12,434 bases of DNA from Bryobacterales bacterium. Lineage in GTDB: Bacteria > Acidobacteriota > Terriglobia > Bryobacterales > Bryobacteraceae. Positions 9,078-12,434 of this stretch are shown here, in pieces. The stretch is taken from assembly GCA_003142355.1 (NCBI GenBank), contig PLMF01000129.1, positions 686-13,119 of the forward strand, written 5' to 3'. Numbering within the stretch: the stretch's first letter is position 1; every line of letters begins with the position of its first letter. Below the pieces are notes generated by a model that did not search any database, had not been told where the DNA came from, and saw only the letters and a list, made by a program, of their open reading frames with translations. The position numbers and the translations under genes were made by a program.

Positions 9078-9187
9078 GCGAAAACCTGGGGACTGACGGA
9101 TGTGTCCCAAGGCGCGCGCCATCCCTCGCCAAACACCATGTCGTCACACCGCCGCGCGGACACATCCGTCAGTCCCCGGGTTTTCGC
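9078..9187. repeat. REP-like / MITE-like inverted repeat, 30-bp arms
   Basis: Positions 9078-9107 and 9158-9187 are inverted copies over 30 bp with a single mismatch (T9087 against G9178, which would wobble in RNA). The core is GGGGACTGACGGATGTGTCC. The 50-bp centre is itself GC-rich (GGCGCGCGCC at 9111-9120). The element lies in the intergenic gap between convergent genes, 44 bp after the kinase stop. It has no coding capacity. Such paired palindromic units in intergenic DNA resemble REP/BIME elements mobilised by RAYT transposases, though no transposase is present here. It could also act as a bidirectional terminator-like structure, but T-tracts are short. Confidence 0.75.
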
Positions 9188-9272
9188 CCCTTTACGGAAA
9201 CCCTCGGTCTCGGTGTGTGAGACATCCGGACTAGTCGCGGCGTTGAGCGGGGCGTGGCGTTTCGCGCTCACT

Positions 9273-10610
9273 TCAGCGGTTCGGCGGGGTCAAAGCGTAG
9301 GCGCCCATCTTCCGGTACAGCGTCGCCTTCGAGATCCCCAGCCGCCGCGCCGTTTCCGCGATATTGCCGCCCGCCTCCTCCAGCGCCGCGACGATGGTGG
9401 CGCGTTCGGCATTTTGCAGCGGCGAGCGGCCGTCCGAATGTCCGTCGCGAAGCGCCATCCGCAGAGAGGGCGGAATGTCTCCCGTATCCAATACGCGCCC
9501 TTCGCAGCTTGCCAGCATGCTCAGAATGCAGTTTTCCAGTTCGCGCACATTTCCAGGCCAGTGGTAGGCCGCCAATTCCTGCACTGTGTGGGGAGCGATC
9601 GCCAGTACGTCGTCCCCGCCGTGCTTTTGGATGAAATGCCGGATCAGCGCCGGAATGTCGCTCGTCCGCGCCCGCAGCGGGGGCACGTGAACCGGATGCA
9701 CGCACAACCGGAAGAACAACTCCGGCCGGAATGATCCCGCCTTGACGGCCGCTTCCAGGTCGCGGCTGGTAGCCGCGATGACGCGCCCTTCAAACCGGCG
9801 CACAGCGTCGCTGCCCAGGGGCCGGAACTCGCGCTCCTGAAGGACCCGGAAGAACTTCGCCTGCAAAGCCAGCGGCAACTCGCCCACCTCATCCAGGAAC
9901 AACGTGCCGTGCGCGGCGCTGGCCAGCAGGCCGGGCCGTTCGCCAATGGCGCCGGTAAAGGCCCCGCGGACGTGCCCAAAGATCTCGCTTTCGACGATTT
10001 CTGGCGAGAGGGCCCCGCAATCGACGGCCACAAACGGCCGGTCCTTGTCCGGCCCCTGATCGTGGATGGCGCGCGCCACCAATTCCTTGCCCGTCCCGGT
10101 TTCCCCGGTGATCAGGACCGGCTGCCGCTTCCCCGCGATCCGCGAAACCGCCTTGAACACCGCCAGCATGGCCGGCGATCCCCCAACCATTCCGCCAATA
10201 CCCCGCTCCGAATCGAGTTGCAGCCGGAGCACCAGATTCTCCGTCCGCAGCGCGCGCAACTCCCCTAGCCGCTGGATGGTGGCCTCGAATTGGCCCGGTA
10301 CGAACGGCTTCACGAGATAGTCGTATGCGCCCAGCCGGATGGCTTCGACCGCGGACGAAACGGAGGCGAATCCGGTCATGAGCACAACGTCGGGGCCGGT
10401 GTTACCGGGCGAAATGGATCGGAGCAGGTCTACTCCGTTCATGCCCGGCATTCTCACGTCGCTGAGCACGACGTCGATCTCGTGGCCGTCCAGAGCGGCC
10501 AGTGCGTCTTTTCCGGACGTCACAACCAGGACCGAGTGCCCGGCTTCGGACAGTATCCGGCGGCAGAACTCCGCCACCACTGCATCGTCATCGACTACCA
10601 GAACCGTCAT
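9273..10610 (-). CDS. NtrC-family sigma-54-dependent response regulator
   Basis: This 445-residue transcription activator has three domains. The receiver (1-118) has the acidic pocket D7-D9, the phospho-acceptor D51 in LSDVRMPG, and K101. The AAA+ domain (about 140-365) has Walker A GETGTGKE (169-176), the sigma-54-contacting GAFTGA loop (216-221), Walker B TLFLDEVGELP (236-246), the arginine-rich FRPELFFRL (294-302) and WPGNVRELEN (351-360). The Fis-type helix-turn-helix (about 400-437) reads NIAETARRLGISKATLYRKM. All motifs needed for ATP-driven opening of sigma-54 promoters are intact. The ATG at 10610 starts directly before the receiver's first strand, with a weak GCGGA upstream. It is convergent with the hybrid kinase, 239 bp apart. 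No strong -24/-12 target site was recognised nearby, so target genes are unknown. Confidence 0.95.
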   Translation of the reverse strand: MTVLVVDDDAVVAEFCRRILSEAGHSVLVVTSGKDALAALDGHEIDVVLSDVRMPGMNGVDLLRSISPGNTGPDVVLMTGFASVSSAVEAIRLGAYDYLVKPFVPGQFEATIQRLGELRALRTENLVLRLQLDSERGIGGMVGGSPAMLAVFKAVSRIAGKRQPVLITGETGTGKELVARAIHDQGPDKDRPFVAVDCGALSPEIVESEIFGHVRGAFTGAIGERPGLLASAAHGTLFLDEVGELPLALQAKFFRVLQEREFRPLGSDAVRRFEGRVIAATSRDLEAAVKAGSFRPELFFRLCVHPVHVPPLRARTSDIPALIRHFIQKHGGDDVLAIAPHTVQELAAYHWPGNVRELENCILSMLASCEGRVLDTGDIPPSLRMALRDGHSDGRSPLQNAERATIVAALEEAGGNIAETARRLGISKATLYRKMGAYALTPPNR

Positions 10611-10942
10611 TCCGCTTCGGCTTATCTTACGTACTGTGCGCGCCTCTCGCTACCGCCATCTAACTGTCCCGCAGCCCGGGCCATCATGACATCATGAGAT
10701 TGTAGCGCGCTTTGTCCCACCCACCCGGGCCGGCGTCCTCCGCCAGAGCGTCGCAGTTCTGAGAATCCCGCGGTTCAGAACAGAACCCACGAACTGCCGG
10801 CGGCAACTGTGGAACGACGCCAACCTGTTGTAAGGATGGCGCCTCTTGGCATCGCGCGCAACGGAAGTCCAGTTGCACAGCAATCTCCGTCCGCTATTTC
10901 GGCGCGACCGGCGGTGGATTCTGTAAAGCGGAGCTACGACCC
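10611..10942. other. 332-bp region without a supported gene
   Basis: This stretch separates the divergent response regulator and small hypothetical gene. Frames on the minus strand (64 and 86 codons, GTG starts) show no family features. It holds a weak promoter candidate for the regulator (10699-10719) and a tandem octamer CATCATGA (10682-10697). It also has an inverted repeat GTTCTGA/TCAGAAC (10756-10762 and 10775-10781, 12-nt loop) and a short dyad TGCCGGCGGCA (about 10795-10805). No recognisable RNA gene was seen. Confidence 0.5.
10682..10719 (-). promoter_or_regulatory. Weak promoter candidate and tandem octamer upstream of the NtrC-type regulator
   Basis: On the minus strand TACAAT (10704 to 10699) resembles a -10 box. 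The same region reads TGGGAC followed by GCGC with GG and GC separated by 10 nt (10719 to 10705), a poor match to a sigma-54 -24/-12 element. Directly downstream, TCATGATG occurs twice in tandem (10697 to 10682), covering the likely transcript start. Neither promoter match is strong. Confidence 0.25.
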
Positions 10943-11137
10943 GTGGCCACACCCAAATCCGCTAAGCAGTCACAACTCGAAGCCCTGGCTCAGCGGTGGA
11001 ACGCGGTCGATACCGCCATCCGGGAGTTGAAAGACTATCGAGCCTGGCATCGAAAGGACTGCCCATGGAGGGAATGCGCAGAGGGTGGTTGCGCCTCGAC
11101 TCGCCAGCGTCGAAGGTCCGGTAAGCCACGTCGCTGA
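10943..11137 (+). CDS. Small hypothetical protein with clustered cysteines
   Basis: I do not recognise this 64-residue protein. It starts with GTG, and GGAG (10930-10933) sits 9 nt upstream. Residues 8-37 look helical and amphipathic ([20 protein letters not shown]). Then [18 protein letters not shown] places three cysteines at spacing C-x4-C-x4-C. The C-terminus is strongly basic ([11 protein letters not shown]). The composition is more protein-like than the shadow frames around it, and helical, Cys-cluster and basic segments succeed each other in order, which supports a real gene. It might bind a metal or nucleic acid, but this is inference. It lies 100 bp upstream of the toxin-antitoxin start, on the same strand, and divergent from the response regulator. 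Confidence 0.5.
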   Translation: MATPKSAKQSQLEALAQRWNAVDTAIRELKDYRAWHRKDCPWRECAEGGCASTRQRRRSGKPRR

Positions 11138-11212
11138 TGGGTCCTTCTCGCCGCTCTTGCCGGTCGGCGCCCGCAGCGGCTCGTGCCGCGTCTCTCCGCC
11201 CGTCTTCAAAAT

Positions 11213-11228
11213 GCTATACTTGTATAGC
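11213..11228 (+). promoter_or_regulatory. Palindromic operator overlapping the toxin-antitoxin promoter
   Basis: GCTATACTTGTATAGC is a perfect inverted repeat (7-bp arms, 2-nt centre), 9 nt before the antitoxin ATG at 11238. It contains TATACT (11215-11220), a five-of-six match to a -10 box. Ribbon-helix-helix antitoxins usually bind short palindromes overlapping their own promoter, so this is the likely autoregulatory site. The palindrome also covers an upstream in-frame ATG at 11211, arguing against that start. Confidence 0.6.
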
Positions 11229-11237
11229 GACTTGCTT

Positions 11238-11462
11238 ATGCTGGCCATTCGGCTCTCCGAATCCGTCGAAAAGCGCCTTGCCCGGCTCGCCAAGCGTACC
11301 GGGCGCACCAAGACCTTCTACGCCCGCCAGGCCATCCTGCTGCACCTGGAAGACCTGGAAGACCTGTACCTCGCCGAAGAACGCCTGAAGGCCCTCCGCG
11401 CCGGACGCAGTCGCGTATTCTCGCTGGACGAAGTGGAACGGGACCTTGGCCTGGACCGTTGA
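11238..11462 (+). CDS. RelB/RHH-type antitoxin
   Basis: This 74-residue protein begins with the short beta-strand LAIRLSE, followed by helices [35 protein letters not shown]. This is the ribbon-helix-helix DNA-binding pattern of antitoxins paired with RelE-like toxins. The C-terminal half (about 43-74, [29 protein letters not shown]) is the charged toxin-binding tail typical of the group. The antitoxin neutralises the RelE-type toxin and represses the operon with it. The ATG at 11238 was chosen over the in-frame ATG at 11211 because the latter lies on the palindromic operator and adds residues outside the conserved fold. Its stop overlaps the toxin start by 17 nt. Confidence 0.9.
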   Translation: MLAIRLSESVEKRLARLAKRTGRTKTFYARQAILLHLEDLEDLYLAEERLKALRAGRSRVFSLDEVERDLGLDR

Positions 11463-11718
11463 ACTCGACTCCGGCGCCAAAAAGGATCTCGCGCGGCTCG
11501 ATCCTCCCATCGCCCGGCGCATTCTGACGTTTCTGCGCCAGCGCCTCGCCAAACTCGCGGACCCACGCTCCATCGGAGAAGCGCTCCATGGTTCCGAGCT
11601 CGGAGAATTCTGGAAATACCGCGTCGGCGCTTATCGCCTCGTCTGTTCGATCGAGGACCATCGCTTGGTCGTCCTGGTGCTCCGTGTCGGCCACCGCCGT
11701 GAGGTTTACTCCAGGTAG
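11446..11718 (+). CDS. RelE/ParE-superfamily toxin
   Basis: This 90-residue protein is a RelE-fold toxin, probably a ribosome-dependent mRNA interferase. [19 protein letters not shown] (1-19) is the family's opening strand and helix. [16 protein letters not shown] (22-37) is the second helix, and [23 protein letters not shown] (49-71) plus [15 protein letters not shown] (74-88) form the sheet. The basic and aromatic residues expected in the active site of RelE are present at K57, R59, R64, R80/R84 and Y88. The start is TTG at 11446, inside the antitoxin's last codons, which matches the family start (AWTVE). The overlap implies coupled translation from the antitoxin. The gene looks intact. It is convergent with queE, with 74 bp between. 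Confidence 0.92.
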   Translation: MAWTVELDSGAKKDLARLDPPIARRILTFLRQRLAKLADPRSIGEALHGSELGEFWKYRVGAYRLVCSIEDHRLVVLVLRVGHRREVYSR

Positions 11719-11792
11719 AACGCAGCCATCGCCCGATACCGGAAAGGTCGGGTCCGGCCGCGCTGAGCCAACAATGCCACTTTGCGTGGTGC

Positions 11793-12434
11793 CTACACCC
11801 CTCGCCGGTTGCCCCACAGCTCCACGTGCAGGCGCGGGCTGAATCGGAAGCCCTCCTGCTTCGAGATTTCGGCCAGCCACACCGCGCGCTCGCGCAGCCG
11901 ATTACGATCCGTGCCCTCGGGCATCAGAATCACGCGCCTCGGATCCGCCTCCAGTGCTCCGATCAGCGCCCGTACCTCGTCCAGATCGTCCGGCTTTTCG
12001 ATCACGAACTTGAGTTGATACGGGTAACGGCCCATCAACTCCAACAGCACTTCCGGCTGGATGCGCAGGCGGTTGTGCTGCGCGGCCCAGCGGTCGTTGG
12101 GCGTGGAATTAGCGAGCTTGGGGCTGATGCTCATCAGGTCGCACTCGACCGGCTGAAAGACCGTCCCGGCGGTCTCGATGGTGATGTGCCAGCCCAGCCC
12201 GCGCAGCCGCTCGGTCAGCGGAATGATCTCGGGCGCGATCATCGGCTCGCCGCCGGTCACCACCACGTGCCTGGCCGGGTGCGCCTTCACCTCGTCCACA
12301 ATCTGGCCGAGCGTGAGATCGGCGCCCTCGGGCTGCCACGAGGCGTACGGCGTGTCGCACCACGCGCACCGCAGATTGCATCCGCTGGTGCGGATGAACA
12401 CCGAGGGCACGCCCACCAGCGAGCCTTCGCCTTG
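11793..12434 (-). CDS. queE: 7-carboxy-7-deazaguanine synthase, partial at right edge
   Basis: QueE is a radical-SAM enzyme that converts 6-carboxytetrahydropterin to 7-carboxy-7-deazaguanine in the queuosine/preQ0 pathway. The frame is open to the window edge, beginning QGEGSLVGVPSVFIRTSG. The missing start should be only about ten residues upstream (family start ...FYSLQGEG). From the edge, C19, C23 and C26 form the CxxxCxxC cluster motif (CNLRCAWC), and VVTGGEP (58-64) binds SAM. SISPKLANS, QLKFVIEKP and the ending LHVELWGNRRG are all family-typical. The 213 visible residues approach the full length of about 215-225. A GTG at 12416 is not the real start, because QGEG is conserved. No other queuosine genes are visible in this window. 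Confidence 0.95.
   Translation of the reverse strand, partial: QGEGSLVGVPSVFIRTSGCNLRCAWCDTPYASWQPEGADLTLGQIVDEVKAHPARHVVVTGGEPMIAPEIIPLTERLRGLGWHITIETAGTVFQPVECDLMSISPKLANSTPNDRWAAQHNRLRIQPEVLLELMGRYPYQLKFVIEKPDDLDEVRALIGALEADPRRVILMPEGTDRNRLRERAVWLAEISKQEGFRFSPRLHVELWGNRRGV

Noticed and set aside
9188..9272. Partial similarity of GACATCCGGAC (near 9221-9231) to the REP-like arm
   Set aside because: The match is too short and broken to claim a further repeat copy.
10684..10952. Two minus-strand frames (64 and 86 codons) upstream of the response regulator
   Set aside because: Both need GTG starts without ribosome sites, overlap each other in different phases and show no family features.
11085..11237. 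Longer N-terminus for the antitoxin
   Set aside because: The extension covers the palindromic operator-promoter and adds residues outside the ribbon-helix-helix fold. The ATG at 11238 fits the family start.

Overview
The window looks like chromosomal DNA of a high-GC acidobacterium, probably of the Solibacter/Bryobacterales group. This is an inference from gene content. The markers are an ADOP-type MacB/FtsX permease, a stand-alone 'Solibacter uncharacterised C-terminal' (TIGR03437-type) secreted protein, and a VirB10-like glycine-zipper exported protein. All three are characteristic of Acidobacteria. I see no rRNA, tRNA, CRISPR array, transposase, phage gene or plasmid replication gene.

Layout from left to right. 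(1) A MacB/ADOP permease gene runs off the left edge on the minus strand and is divergent from a secreted TIGR03437 protein. (2) A second exported protein follows on the plus strand: a VirB10-like beta domain with a glycine zipper. (3) Only 2 bp beyond its stop, and convergent to it, ends a minus-strand operon accB-accC-membrane protein. It encodes biotin carboxyl carrier protein, biotin carboxylase and a polytopic GT-C-like membrane protein. accB and accC overlap by 20 nt, and accC uses a TTG start placed by a strong Shine-Dalgarno inside accB. (4) Divergent from accB is a large hybrid histidine kinase (six membrane helices, PAS-PAS-HisKA-HATPase-REC) that ends in a severed second receiver domain. 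(5) A REP-like inverted repeat with 30-bp arms lies just after the kinase stop. (6) Convergent to the kinase is an NtrC-type sigma-54-dependent response regulator. The two may form a signalling pair, but this is not proven. (7) After a 332-bp non-coding stretch come a small Cys-containing hypothetical protein and a RelB/RelE-type toxin-antitoxin operon with a palindromic operator-promoter. (8) The right edge holds almost all of queE (7-carboxy-7-deazaguanine synthase, radical SAM), convergent with the toxin gene.

Functionally the region mixes housekeeping genes (fatty-acid initiation via AccB/AccC, queuosine/deazaguanine synthesis via QueE) with envelope and accessory genes (ADOP permease, exported proteins, GT-C-like protein), a two-component system and a toxin-antitoxin module. 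I did not find a clearly new multi-gene system. The items most worth a second look are the broken second receiver beside the inverted-repeat element, the GT-C-like gene coupled to accBC, the cysteine-bearing small ORF upstream of the toxin-antitoxin pair, and the compact operator-like dyads.
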